Source: Pseudoalteromonas distincta (GTDB lineage: Bacteria > Pseudomonadota > Gammaproteobacteria > Enterobacterales > Alteromonadaceae). From it: a DNA stretch of 64,000 bases. The stretch's first letter is position 1; every line of letters starts with the position of its first letter. A program made the translations under genes and the position numbers. Positions 9,027-17,945 of this stretch are shown piece by piece. The stretch covers positions 570,471 through 634,470 of the forward strand of contig NZ_JWIG01000001.1 of NCBI RefSeq assembly GCF_000814675.1, read 5' to 3'. Below the pieces are notes generated by a model, which saw nothing but the letters and a program-made list of their open reading frames with translations, was not told the DNA's origin and did no database searches.

Positions 9027-9227
9027 TTTTTAATTCACTCTAAAGAATAAGTTTATGAGGCTATTAAATCATTCATTAAACAAAACAACTATGTCTTTAA
9101 ATCGAGCTTAAGGTTCTAAAAAATAGAACAACATTGATTCATTGGTTATATTTTCAACCTTATAATTACTATGGTTATTTGGAGTGAATTTGGCTACAAT
9201 TGTTATTGCAAAATACGAAACTAAGGA

Positions 9228-12200
9228 ATGGTTATTTCTACTTATTCTCTCAAACATCAGCTTTATCGTTTGCTCATACTGCTAAGTATTCCGGGCACCG
9301 CTGTAATTATTTTTACTCTGCTGCTTGAACGCCACCACTCTATTGAGCAAAGTGAAAAAAAAGTAGAAAACATTGCTAAGCAATTAATTTTACAGCAAAA
9401 GCACTTAGTCGATGATATTGACCGTTTAGCGCGTTATTTGGCTAAAGAGGAAAGTAAAAAAGAAAATTTAGCAACGTCCTGCCCTAATTATTTTAATCAA
9501 TTTAGAGCTATTTATGCCCATGTTGCCAATATCGGGATTATAGATCCAAATGGCATTGTCATGTGTACAACAAGCGGACTAGCCAAAACAATAAGTATTG
9601 CAGATCGTGCGTATTTTCAAAATGCCTTAAAAAGTAACCAATTGTCGGTAGGTTATTTTCAGCACGACCGAAGCCTGCAAAAAAACACCCTTAACTTTGC
9701 GTTGCCTATCATTAATAAAAAAAATGTAATTCAGGGCGTTGTAGTTATCGTTGTTGCGCTTGACTGGTGGAACAATGCTTTTAATAATATTGAACTGCCA
9801 CCTGGCTCTATTGCTGCAATCGCTGATTCTAATGGAAAAATTTTAGCGCGTTACCCACCAACAACTGCAGCCCTTGGCGATAATATTGCAAAGACTTTAT
9901 TAGCAACTGATTCTTCGATTGATAATGAGGCATCAACAAAAATAAAATCTATTGAGGGTGAAGATCGAATGCTTCATCACTCTATTATTTATAAAGATCC
10001 GAGTAATAACAGCTTAAATATACATATTGCACTTCCTATTACTCATGCTTTAAAGCAAATAAATAATAATTTTTTTATAGCGATTGGTGTGTTTATTTTA
10101 TCACTGCTAGTGCTATGTTTAATTGCCCGTAAGCTGCTTAAAACCAGCATTATCGACCCAATTAATAATCTAACAAATGCAACAAACGTGTTGGCTAAGG
10201 GCGAAATGCCGTCACAAAAAATACAGCCAAATAATCCAGAGCTAAATACTCTCTATCAGCGCTTTAAATCAATGGCGCAAACCAGGTTAACAGCCGAGGC
10301 TAATTTAAAAAACAAGCACGATGAGCTTACCAGCTTGCTTAATACTCTACCCGACAGTTACGTTAGAATTAACATCCATGGCGATATTCTCAACATAACG
10401 GGGCAATTTAAGCCTCAAGTAAACCCAAACAGCACTGCAGCACCTCATTTATCATCAATACTTTCTCACAACAATGTGCAGCTTTTGTTATCGCAGTTAT
10501 CTAAGCTTGATGTTTCGAGTAATTTAGAATTTACACTCGAAAAATCCAATCCTAAACGCAGCTTTGAAGCGCGTATTAGTGCAATGCAAAGTAAAAATGA
10601 ATACGTTGTTGTACTAAGAGATATAACACAACGAAAAATAAATGAAGAAGCACTCCACCTTGCCTCGCTAGTATATAACAACAGTAGTGAAGGCATGGCA
10701 ATCACCGATCCAACGGGAATAATATTTGATGTAAACCCTGCGTTTTGCAAAACAACTTTATATAATAAAGAAGAAGTTATTGGGCGCTCCTCTTCAATTC
10801 TTTCATCAGGAAAACATGATAAGAATTTTTACAATAAAATGTGGTCTGAATTACAGCAAACAGGCCGCTGGCAAGGCGAGGTTATTAACCGTAAAAAGAA
10901 CGGGCAGCTTTACTCTGAGTGGCTCACAATCGATACGGTTTATGATACAAACAACGCACCTATTCGTCGAATCGCGATATTTACAGACCTCACTGAGAAA
11001 AAACAAGCCGATGAAACAATTTGGCGACAAGCTCACTATGATCACCTAACTGACTTACCAAATCGTTTAGAGTTAAAGGAGCGATTAAATCAACGATTTT
11101 CAAACGTTGTTACTCCCGACAATCAATTGGTTGTCATGCTTTTAGATATTGATCACTTTAAAGATATTAATGACACATTAGGCCACCACTATGGCGATAA
11201 CTTATTAAAACTCGTATCGCAACGCATAGTTCAGTCGGCAAAAAATGCTGAGTTTGTGGCACGTATTGGTGGTGATGAGTTTGTTATTGTATTTAATCGT
11301 ATAAAAAGTACGCGTCATATTAATCAAATTGCCAGTAATATTTTGCTTAGCCTATCGTCTGCTTTACATCTTGAAAACGAAGAATTATTTATTAGCGCCA
11401 GTATGGGCATAGCATGCGCCCCTAATGATGGTGAAAATACTGAACAGCTTTTAAAAGCAGCCGATCAGGCTATGTATAAAGCAAAAAGTAATGGTCGTAA
11501 CTGTTTTGAATTTTTCTCTGCTGACATGCGCGAATATGCACACGCACGCATGGTGCTATTAAAAGACTTACGAAGTGCCATAGAACTTGAACAGTTTGAG
11601 TTATTTTATCAGCCCATAGTTGCTTTGAATGATTTACATATTCATAAAGCTGAAGCACTTATTCGTTGGCAACATCCCGAAAAAGGCCTAATTAGCCCTG
11701 TCGCATTTATTCCTCTTGCTGAAGAAACTAGGCAAATAAATGCAATTGGCCAATTTGTATTTGCTCAAACCTTGCAAACGCTTAACGATATAAAAACCCT
11801 AACCGATGATACTTTTCAAATAAGTGTAAACGTGTCGCCAGTACAGTTATCCACACCAGAGAGTGGTATAGATGAATGGTACGATATGCTAAAAGCTGCA
11901 AAATTACCTGCATCCTCAATTGTGGCAGAAATAACTGAAGGCCTAATGATTAACCCCGAAGCATTAACGCAACGTCGCTTAAAAGAAATAGTAAAATCAG
12001 GTATGCAGCTTGCCCTTGATGATTTTGGTACAGGATATTCGTCACTCGCTTACTTACAAGAAATGGATACCGACTATTTAAAAATAGATAAACGTTTTGT
12101 TGATAATATCCAAGTAGGCAGTCAAGAACTTGCACTGTGTGAAGCAATAATTGTTATGGCGCATCAACTGGGCTTAAAAGTAATCGCCGAAGGAATTGAA

Positions 12201-12332
12201 ACTGAATTACAAATGCAGCTATTACTTGAAGCCGGATGTGATTACGGACAAGGTTATTTATTTTCAAGACCTTTAAATAAAAGCAGTTTTATGGCACTTC
12301 TAGCTGATAAAAAAGTCGCTTTATTTAAATAA
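9228..12332 (+). CDS. Membrane-bound diguanylate cyclase/phosphodiesterase with Cache, HAMP, PAS, GGDEF and EAL domains
   Basis: Turns over cyclic di-GMP in response to a periplasmic signal. 1034 aa: membrane segment ~13-33, periplasmic dCache-like region ~40-275, second membrane segment ~282-300, HAMP ~301-355, a degenerate PAS-like region ~365-470, PAS ~475-590, GGDEF ~600-760 and EAL ~775-1028. The cyclase motif is intact (GGDEF 681-685). The phosphodiesterase signature is intact too: EAL 809-811, SVNVSP, EITEG, DDFGTG 931-936, KIDK and EGIE. Both activities are therefore possible. At ATG 9228 the AAGGA is directly adjacent, an unusually short spacing. The ligand is unknown. Confidence 0.93.
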   Translation: MVISTYSLKHQLYRLLILLSIPGTAVIIFTLLLERHHSIEQSEKKVENIAKQLILQQKHLVDDIDRLARYLAKEESKKENLATSCPNYFNQFRAIYAHVANIGIIDPNGIVMCTTSGLAKTISIADRAYFQNALKSNQLSVGYFQHDRSLQKNTLNFALPIINKKNVIQGVVVIVVALDWWNNAFNNIELPPGSIAAIADSNGKILARYPPTTAALGDNIAKTLLATDSSIDNEASTKIKSIEGEDRMLHHSIIYKDPSNNSLNIHIALPITHALKQINNNFFIAIGVFILSLLVLCLIARKLLKTSIIDPINNLTNATNVLAKGEMPSQKIQPNNPELNTLYQRFKSMAQTRLTAEANLKNKHDELTSLLNTLPDSYVRINIHGDILNITGQFKPQVNPNSTAAPHLSSILSHNNVQLLLSQLSKLDVSSNLEFTLEKSNPKRSFEARISAMQSKNEYVVVLRDITQRKINEEALHLASLVYNNSSEGMAITDPTGIIFDVNPAFCKTTLYNKEEVIGRSSSILSSGKHDKNFYNKMWSELQQTGRWQGEVINRKKNGQLYSEWLTIDTVYDTNNAPIRRIAIFTDLTEKKQADETIWRQAHYDHLTDLPNRLELKERLNQRFSNVVTPDNQLVVMLLDIDHFKDINDTLGHHYGDNLLKLVSQRIVQSAKNAEFVARIGGDEFVIVFNRIKSTRHINQIASNILLSLSSALHLENEELFISASMGIACAPNDGENTEQLLKAADQAMYKAKSNGRNCFEFFSADMREYAHARMVLLKDLRSAIELEQFELFYQPIVALNDLHIHKAEALIRWQHPEKGLISPVAFIPLAEETRQINAIGQFVFAQTLQTLNDIKTLTDDTFQISVNVSPVQLSTPESGIDEWYDMLKAAKLPASSIVAEITEGLMINPEALTQRRLKEIVKSGMQLALDDFGTGYSSLAYLQEMDTDYLKIDKRFVDNIQVGSQELALCEAIIVMAHQLGLKVIAEGIETELQMQLLLEAGCDYGQGYLFSRPLNKSSFMALLADKKVALFK

Positions 12333-12420
12333 ATAAACAAAAAATCACTGTTACGCAATAAATAATGCGTCTGCGCGGTCAAGTTAAGCAATCAGATATA
12401 AGTAGTAACAGGATTTAAAA

Positions 12421-13308
12421 ATGGCAAAAGCAACATTAGAGCAATGGCGAATGTTTAAAGCGGTTGTGGATCACGGCGGATTTGCAGGCGCAAGTGCGGC
12501 TGTACATAAAAGTCAGTCAACCGTACACCATGCTGTTCAAAAACTTGAAGCCGCCTTGCAAATTAAGTTGCTTGAAGTAAAAGGTCGTAAAGCATTTTTA
12601 ACCGATAGCGGTAAACTAATTTTACGCAGAGCTGAATTTTTAATTGAAGAAGCAACTAAAATAGAATCGGTAGCAAGTACACTAAGCGAAGGCGTAGAAA
12701 GCACGTTAAAAATAGCTGTTGATGAGGTTTTTCCACACACCATTTTATACCAGGCACTTGCTAAAACGAGTGAACTTTACCCGCTTTTAAAAATTGATTT
12801 AGTAGAAAGCGTGCTAACCGGTGCAAACGAATTATTACATAACTCAGTGGTTGATTTAGCCATTTCATCAATTCCTATCTATGGAATTAGTTGCAGTACG
12901 TTATGCGATATAGAGTTTATAGCCGTTGCGCATAAAGACCATGTATTACACCAACAAACTGAACAACTCAACTTTCGCGATTTAAAGCTACACCGGCAAA
13001 TAGTAGTTCGCGACTCAGCAACCCACACCAGTCACAATGATGGCTGGTTAGGTGCTGATATGCGCTGGACAGTCAGCCATTTACGCAACTCTATTGATAT
13101 GGTTAGTCAAAATTTGGGTTACGCTTGGCTGCCAAAAACACAAATAGCACATTTAATTGAAGATAAAACGCTCGTCCCACTAAATTTAGACCAAGGTACA
13201 ACCCGTACCCTTAATTTATATTTAATGTGCAACGACAACGACAGGCTTGGTCCTGCAGCACAAGAGTTTAAAGAGCAGCTTACGGCTCTCACTAACTTAG
13301 CTAGCTAA
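12421..13308 (+). CDS. LysR family transcriptional regulator
   Basis: 295 aa with an N-terminal winged helix-turn-helix (~residues 5-62; GGFAGASAAVHKSQSTVHHA) and a C-terminal periplasmic-binding-protein-like effector domain (~90-290). The target and effector are not evident: it has no divergently transcribed neighbour, the upstream gene being the co-directional GGDEF-EAL gene 88 bases away and the downstream gene a convergent yihY. It may regulate a distant locus. Confidence 0.9.
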   Translation: MAKATLEQWRMFKAVVDHGGFAGASAAVHKSQSTVHHAVQKLEAALQIKLLEVKGRKAFLTDSGKLILRRAEFLIEEATKIESVASTLSEGVESTLKIAVDEVFPHTILYQALAKTSELYPLLKIDLVESVLTGANELLHNSVVDLAISSIPIYGISCSTLCDIEFIAVAHKDHVLHQQTEQLNFRDLKLHRQIVVRDSATHTSHNDGWLGADMRWTVSHLRNSIDMVSQNLGYAWLPKTQIAHLIEDKTLVPLNLDQGTTRTLNLYLMCNDNDRLGPAAQEFKEQLTALTNLAS

Positions 13309-13311
13309 TGG

Positions 13312-14265
13312 CTATTCGTTTTTTACATCGAGGTGATCTGCCACATAGGCGCCTCGCTGCCCACGCTCTTTAGCTGGTCCTATAGTACTGTCTTTACCTG
13401 TTTGCTGTTCAGTTGCAGCATTAATAACAGCACCTAATGTGATTATATAAGCGCTGATGTACAACCACATCAACATGATCACTACACCACCTAGTGAGCC
13501 GTAAGTTTCGTTGTAACTAGAAAAACGCGACACATAAAAAGAAAAACCTATAGATGCCAAAATCCAAAGCACAGTAGCAATAGACGACCCCATCGTGATC
13601 CAACGCCATTTGGCCGGTTTACGATGTGGGGCATAACGATATAAAAGTACCAATGCAAAATTAAAGGTAAAAGCTAATAATGGCCAAGAAATGAGTTTAA
13701 TTAATAAATCTATACTTTCTTTTAGTCCCACTAAATTAAGCACAATAGGTAAAATACCAATAATTAGTAGCGCAAAAATTGCGACAACAATCGCCCCTAC
13801 TGAAAATAAAAAGCGTACTAATTGAGCCTGAAAAAATGAACGCTTTTCATATTCACGATAACTAATATTACACGCAGTAATAAGTGCTTGGCTGCCCTTA
13901 GAACTACTCCAAATAGTAAGTATAAGCGTACCGATTGCACTTAAGCTCAAGCTGGCACTTGATGTTTTTGCAAGGCTAGAAACCTGAGATAAAATTAGCT
14001 CACTGGTACTTGGTGGGAGCAAAGTAACTATTTTACTTAAATGATCACTTATATCTGCAGGGGATGAAAAGTACGCATACACAGATACCATCGCCGCAAT
14101 GGCCGGAAAAATAGCAAGTAACGCATAAAATGCCACACCCGCTGCCACTATAGATAAGTTATCTTCACTCATTTGCTTAAAAATGCGCTTAACAATATCC
14201 CACCAACCTATAAAAGGGATATGACCAGGCTGCTCAGCTTGCTGTCCTCGTTTAGCTTCTTTCAT
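13312..14265 (-). CDS. YihY/virulence factor BrkB family protein
   Basis: Polytopic inner-membrane protein of the YihY (formerly 'RNase BN') family, with about six hydrophobic segments between residues 30 and 290. The family motif AAGVAFYALLAIFPA lies in the first segment and YGSLGGVVIMLMWLY near 255. ATG at 14265 (MKEAKRG) has GAGG six bases upstream; an in-frame TTG at 14277 lies within that ribosome site and is rejected. 317 aa. Physiological role is not established in the family. Convergent with the LysR gene. Confidence 0.88.
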   Translation of the reverse strand: MKEAKRGQQAEQPGHIPFIGWWDIVKRIFKQMSEDNLSIVAAGVAFYALLAIFPAIAAMVSVYAYFSSPADISDHLSKIVTLLPPSTSELILSQVSSLAKTSSASLSLSAIGTLILTIWSSSKGSQALITACNISYREYEKRSFFQAQLVRFLFSVGAIVVAIFALLIIGILPIVLNLVGLKESIDLLIKLISWPLLAFTFNFALVLLYRYAPHRKPAKWRWITMGSSIATVLWILASIGFSFYVSRFSSYNETYGSLGGVVIMLMWLYISAYIITLGAVINAATEQQTGKDSTIGPAKERGQRGAYVADHLDVKNE

Positions 14266-14392
14266 TCTAAACCTCAATATTTGTATTACATTACTACAGC
14301 AAAATGTTTGCCAAGTTAAATAAAGTATTTGGTACTAAACTTGCTGTTACCTAGTATTAACGATTATAAAAATCAAACACGGACGATAAGCC

Positions 14393-15472
14393 ATGCCTAG
14401 TAGCCAATCAAACATTATAGCTTTAAACAATACGCCTCCCAGCACGCAAAGTTTTCAAGGCGATGTGTTTACGTGGCAGTTTTTTCATGAACAAGCTGTG
14501 CAATTACTTCATGCAACAGCGCAAATATTACCCACACTATTACTCGGTATAATACTTTTAGCATTAAGCTATTTAATTGCAGGGCCACTTTCTCGATTGC
14601 TTATAAAGCCTATTGACTACATGACTGACAGTAAACTAGTTCATCTAGTTGTAAGGCGCAGTATAAGCACTTTAATTATTTTATTTGGCGTGTACTTATT
14701 CCTGCGTTTAGCAGGGCTTACCGAGTTTGCTGTTGCCATTATGAGTGGCACGGGACTAATAGGACTTATATTAGGTTTTGCCTTTAGAGACATAGCTGAG
14801 AACTTTATCGCTAGTTTATTACTGAGCATACAAAGGCCTTTCAAAATCGACGATGTAATTGAAGTAGACAATCGTTTAGGTGTTGTTAAAAAAGTAACCG
14901 CAAGAGCAACCACACTTGTTGATTACGATGGCAATCATATTCAAATACCCAATGCGACGGTATATAAAAATACCATTAAAAACCTGACTGCCAATCCAAA
15001 AATGCGCGGAAAAGTAGAAATTGGTATTGGCTATGATAACGATATACGCAGCACACAAACCCTCGCCCTAGATATTGCCAATCAACAAAATGCGGTGCTT
15101 AGCGATCCACCCGCGCAAGTTTTAATAAAAAACTTAGGCTCATCTACTATTAACTTCGTTTTGTATTTTTGGGTTAATAGCGAGCAACACAGTCCATTAA
15201 AAGTAGCTTCCCAGCTTATGCGCGAATTAGTCAATGAGTTCACAAAACAAAACATCAGCATGCCTGATGACGCACGAGAAAGAATTATACTCACCGACCC
15301 TAGTGAAAATGTTTCTAATTTAGAGGAAAAACAACCATCGCAAGTGCAAAGCGAAAAAAGTGAAACAGTTGATCAAACTAAAACACTTGATGATGTGAGC
15401 AGTGATACCGACGAAATACGTGAACAAGCAGAGCAATCTCGCGATCCAGAACAAGGTAAAAATATTATTTAA
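14393..15472 (+). CDS. Small-conductance mechanosensitive channel (MscS family)
   Basis: Inner-membrane tension-gated channel that relieves osmotic downshock. 359 aa: three membrane segments (~38-60, ~82-105, ~108-140), the pore helix region with GTGLIGLILGFAFRDIAENF, then the cytoplasmic beta and alpha/beta vestibule domains. The last ~60 residues form an acidic, Glu/Gln/Ser-rich, probably disordered tail that is not part of the basic MscS fold. It borders the accessory island on its right side. Confidence 0.92.
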   Translation: MPSSQSNIIALNNTPPSTQSFQGDVFTWQFFHEQAVQLLHATAQILPTLLLGIILLALSYLIAGPLSRLLIKPIDYMTDSKLVHLVVRRSISTLIILFGVYLFLRLAGLTEFAVAIMSGTGLIGLILGFAFRDIAENFIASLLLSIQRPFKIDDVIEVDNRLGVVKKVTARATTLVDYDGNHIQIPNATVYKNTIKNLTANPKMRGKVEIGIGYDNDIRSTQTLALDIANQQNAVLSDPPAQVLIKNLGSSTINFVLYFWVNSEQHSPLKVASQLMRELVNEFTKQNISMPDDARERIILTDPSENVSNLEEKQPSQVQSEKSETVDQTKTLDDVSSDTDEIREQAEQSRDPEQGKNII

Positions 15473-15540
15473 TAATGCTTAAATTGTATATATTTAGCTC
15501 AATATAAAATAAGCAGCGCTCTCGACTCAATAATTAAATA

Positions 15541-15576
15541 ACCAACTAACGTTAATATGTATTAATGTTAGTTGGT
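15541..15576. repeat. 16-bp inverted repeat upstream of the graspetide operon
   Basis: ACCAACTAACGTTAAT, a four-base loop ATGT, then ATTAATGTTAGTTGGT: sixteen pairs with one G-T/G-A exception. It lies 69 bases after mscS and 128 bases before the precursor ATG. It could be the mscS terminator, although the T-tract after it is poor (ATCTAAAATACTTGTTTT), or a regulatory site of the operon. The rest of 15473-15703 shows no gene. Confidence 0.55.
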
Positions 15577-15703
15577 ATCTAAAATACTTGTTTTATATTT
15601 AGCAATAGAGATCTGCAATTTGCTACAGTAATCAAAATTCAAAAAGCCTACTGTCTAATATTATGTTATAAATCTAAGCTCCCATAAATAAAGGACTAAC
15701 TAC

Positions 15704-16057
15704 ATGTGCATAACGCCATTTCTTGTAAATTACGCTACAAATAGAACATCAATACCACAGGATTTAACCGGTCACTATTGCAGTAATAAACAAATGTGGA
15801 TCAATGGAAAGACTCAAAAACCTATAATTGATACTTCTGATTTAGCCGAACTCATGACAAAAACAAAAGTTAATGTTGAGGAAGACGACCACTCAGTGCA
15901 TGCGTTAGAGTTGATGACTAAAACTAATCTAGATTCTGAAAGAGATGACTCAGATACAAGGCTAAGCCACTTACATCAACTCCTCACAAAAACAGATGTA
16001 GTTCAAGAATCAGATGATACATGTGCTGATGACTTATTTTGGTATCAAAGTAAATGA
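15704..16057 (+). CDS. Probable graspetide (omega-ester RiPP) precursor with three core repeats
   Basis: 117-aa peptide whose C-terminal half holds three units of the form L-[M/L]-T-K-T-x4-E-x-D-D: T52/T54...E59..D61D62, T72/T74...E79..D81D82 and T95/T97...E102..D104D105, at spacings of 20 and 23 residues. The leader begins MCITPFLVNYATN, reminiscent of the PFF-type recognition motif of microviridin-like leaders. Thr hydroxyls and downstream Glu/Asp carboxylates are the expected partners for macrolactone formation by the ATP-grasp enzyme encoded next, whose ATG overlaps this stop (ATGA). AAGGA lies 8 bases before the ATG. I know of no characterised product with this core; ring topology is inference. 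Confidence 0.75.
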   Translation: MCITPFLVNYATNRTSIPQDLTGHYCSNKQMWINGKTQKPIIDTSDLAELMTKTKVNVEEDDHSVHALELMTKTNLDSERDDSDTRLSHLHQLLTKTDVVQESDDTCADDLFWYQSK

Positions 16058-17010
16058 TTCTCCTATTAACTAATAAGCGCGATTTAACTATGGATTACAT
16101 AGTTAAAGAGCTAAGCAAAAAAAATATACCTTTTTATAGGCTAAATACAGAAGATCTTCCTAAATATAAAATTGTTTTTGGTATAGCCGATATCAATGAC
16201 TGGACTATCAGTCTAAAAGAAAAAGAAATATCAGGTTTTGAGGTTAAGGCTGCATATTTTAGAAGGCCTGAAATTCCTCAAGTTATGCCATCCAGCCTTA
16301 ATCTTAGTGATGCAGAATACATACAAAATGAGTGGCTCTCAGTATTAAAAAACCTTTATTGGCGGCTAGATAAAAAATGGCTCAACTCCCCAACCAGTAT
16401 TTTTCTGTCTGAAGACAAAGCAAAACAGTTAGTAATAGCAAAGGAAATTGGCTTCAAGATACCAAATACATACATTACTAATGATTATTACTCAGCAGTA
16501 AAATTACAAGTTGAAAAAGGAATAATAGCGAAGCCATTAAAACATGCACTCTTATCTGGAACTAAAGAGAAAGTCATTTTTACTAGTAGGTTAAAGCCAT
16601 TAAAAGCTAAAGATTCAGCTGCAATTTCAATGGCACCAATAATTTTTCAGAATGAAATAAATAAAAAATTTGATGTCCGCGTAACCGTAGTCGCTGACAA
16701 GGTTTTTGCGGTAGGTATTTGGTCTCAGGTGACCAAAGAGACTACTGTCGATTGGCGGAAAGGAAGTAAAACAGACTTAAAGCATAGCGTTATTAACTTA
16801 CCGACTGATGTGGAGAGTATGTGTTACAAACTTCTTAAAGAACTCGATTTAAAGTTTGGTGCTATTGACTTTATATGTGATGGAGAAGATAACTTTTGGT
16901 TTTTAGAAATAAATCCTAATGGGCAATTTGCTTGGATAGAAAATAAAACAGATTTACCCATTTCAGAAACTATCGTTAATGAGTTAGTTAAAATAAGTCA
17001 GGGAGAATAA
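16054..17010 (+). CDS. ATP-grasp RiPP maturase (MvdC/MvdD-like graspetide macrocyclase)
   Basis: 318-aa RimK/MvdC-like ATP-grasp ligase, expected to form ester (or amide) bonds between Thr (or Lys) and Asp/Glu side chains of the preceding peptide. Visible features: the N-terminal FRRPEIP motif (69-75), a nucleotide-binding Lys in IIAKP (160), FDVRV with D207-x-R209, the Mg-binding Asp in AIDFI (272) and E285/N287 in LEINPNGQF. Its translation is coupled to the precursor. Only one ligase is present, against two in microviridin clusters, so a single-enzyme, probably ester-only product is expected. Primary-metabolism RimK or glutathione-synthase roles are less likely given the adjacent precursor. 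Confidence 0.85.
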   Translation: MILLLTNKRDLTMDYIVKELSKKNIPFYRLNTEDLPKYKIVFGIADINDWTISLKEKEISGFEVKAAYFRRPEIPQVMPSSLNLSDAEYIQNEWLSVLKNLYWRLDKKWLNSPTSIFLSEDKAKQLVIAKEIGFKIPNTYITNDYYSAVKLQVEKGIIAKPLKHALLSGTKEKVIFTSRLKPLKAKDSAAISMAPIIFQNEINKKFDVRVTVVADKVFAVGIWSQVTKETTVDWRKGSKTDLKHSVINLPTDVESMCYKLLKELDLKFGAIDFICDGEDNFWFLEINPNGQFAWIENKTDLPISETIVNELVKISQGE

Positions 17011-17012
17011 AT

Positions 17013-17714
17013 ATGAATCTAGACTTGTTCTGGCCTCACCTTATAAAGGAAAGCGCTACTGCTAAGAGTAAAAATCAATCTATTGATTTAGCTGCAATTA
17101 AAGATATAGAAGCGTCGAAAAATAAAAGAAATAGAATGCTATCTTTTTTTCAAAATGAAACAGACAATGGATCTGATCTACTATTAGAAGAGGCAAGACG
17201 GCTATATGATCAGGAAATAGGTAGGAGAGCATCTGCTGATAATAAAGCTGGAGTTTATATTGCAGCGGTCCTAGCCCTACTCTCCATATTAATTACTCAA
17301 TTACCAACAGTGCTTAAAAATGATATTTATTTATTTACACAAATATTAAGCATTACATCTCTAAGCTTAGGTGTAACCAATCTTCTAAGAGCATTGATGT
17401 GGGCACAAAACGTACTAAAGGTATCTGCATTTCATACTTTAAATTCATTAGATTTACTCGAGTGCAGAAAAACAAATGAGCCGTCATTAGAGCTTGCAAA
17501 ATATACACTAACAGCTTTACGTAAAAACTATGACCTCACTAATGACAAAGTAACATATATTAAAATGACACATGCACTAATGATCAGTGCTTCATTTTGG
17601 CTTTTAGTTTTATTGGTAACACAAGTTGCAACTCACATATTTCCATTATTAGCAGAGAAATTTGAAACGATAGATTTCTTAAAAAATATTGTTCTATGCT
17701 TTAATTTTGAATAG
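17013..17714 (+). CDS. Membrane protein with ADxKAG motif (Pycsar-effector/SLATT-like), third gene of the graspetide operon
   Basis: 233 aa. A charged N-terminal region (~1-70) leads into RRASADNKAG (71-80) at the start of a membrane segment (~79-97), then further segments at ~105-128 and ~188-211. The AD-x-KAG element at the entry of the first helix recalls, from memory, the membrane effectors of Pycsar and related SLATT proteins, but no cyclase gene is adjacent. The ATG follows the ATP-grasp stop by two bases, so it belongs to the operon. Export, immunity or effector roles are all possible and none is shown. No peptidase or ABC transporter signature is visible. Confidence 0.55.
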   Translation: MNLDLFWPHLIKESATAKSKNQSIDLAAIKDIEASKNKRNRMLSFFQNETDNGSDLLLEEARRLYDQEIGRRASADNKAGVYIAAVLALLSILITQLPTVLKNDIYLFTQILSITSLSLGVTNLLRALMWAQNVLKVSAFHTLNSLDLLECRKTNEPSLELAKYTLTALRKNYDLTNDKVTYIKMTHALMISASFWLLVLLVTQVATHIFPLLAEKFETIDFLKNIVLCFNFE

Positions 17715-17945
17715 CAAAGAATATTTGATTACGAATTGAATAAGTAAGTCTTATTTTAGGTTAAAGTCGCAACGAATATCCCCATTAAATATGGTTAAAT
17801 TTGGTTTTGGCAAGCTAAGATAAACTCCTAATTTATGAATAATTATCACTCGGTAATTTAACTTGGCATTATGTCAACACGAAAAGTAACGATATTAAAG
17901 TATCTGTTGCGCATATTAAATATTAATAACTTACAGGGATCGATC

